Shown: piece by piece, positions 5,423 through 5,428 of the stretch
Layout of the letters: every line of letters starts with the position of its first letter
Position numbering within the stretch: the stretch's first letter is position 1
From: Collinsella sp.
GTDB lineage: Bacteria > Actinomycetota > Coriobacteriia > Coriobacteriales > Coriobacteriaceae
NCBI GenBank assembly: GCA_031295725.1
Contig: JAUMNV010000051.1
Coordinates: 1 to 5,428 of the forward strand
Length of the DNA: 5,428 nt
Reading direction: 5' to 3'
Program-made: the position numbers and the translations under genes
Notes under the pieces: generated by a model
The model's database searches: none
What the model saw: only the letters and a program-made list of their open reading frames with translations
What the model was told of the DNA's origin: nothing

Positions 5423-5428
5423 GAGGGA

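Overview
This window looks like chromosomal DNA from a GC-rich actinomycete-type bacterium, most likely a gut member of the Coriobacteriia close to Collinsella. That placement is inferred from the enolase - DivIC/FtsB-like - Ppx/GppA gene order, which is characteristic of Actinomycetota, from the high GC of the core genes, and from the style of the intergenic hairpin repeats. No search was run, so the genus is a guess.

Left part (1-600): a complete tRNA-Leu(UAA) with encoded CCA and a rho-independent terminator. Next comes a GC-rich, strongly folded stretch, then a second copy of the last 19 nt of the tRNA with its own copy of the terminator. A perfect 24-bp inverted repeat follows, and then three 33-bp tandem units, each centred on the dyad TTTTCC-GAT-GGAAAA. 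I see no protein gene in this stretch.

Middle (600-2035): one plus-strand gene for an AAA_14/DUF4143 ATPase of unknown role, with its own -10 box and ribosome binding site. It looks less GC-rich than the genes to its right. A second hairpin of the same repeat family follows it, so the ATPase with its control region is bracketed by related palindromes. This tRNA-adjacent block (about 57-2035) is the accessory-looking part of the window.

Right part (2036-5428): three minus-strand core genes, transcribed right to left. Enolase (glycolysis) comes first and is closed by a strong terminator. A fresh promoter then drives a DivIC/FtsB-like septum protein and, 20 nt downstream, a short-form exopolyphosphatase/Ppx-GppA protein. 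The ATPase and ppx genes converge, and the gap between them holds only inverted repeats. Upstream of enolase is a leader with a 13-bp motif repeated at 35-bp spacing that runs to the window edge.

The parts most worth a second look are the palindrome-bracketed ATPase cassette, its three phased operator-like dyads, and the duplicated tRNA 3' end enclosing a folded element that carries an inverted copy of the tRNA T-arm.
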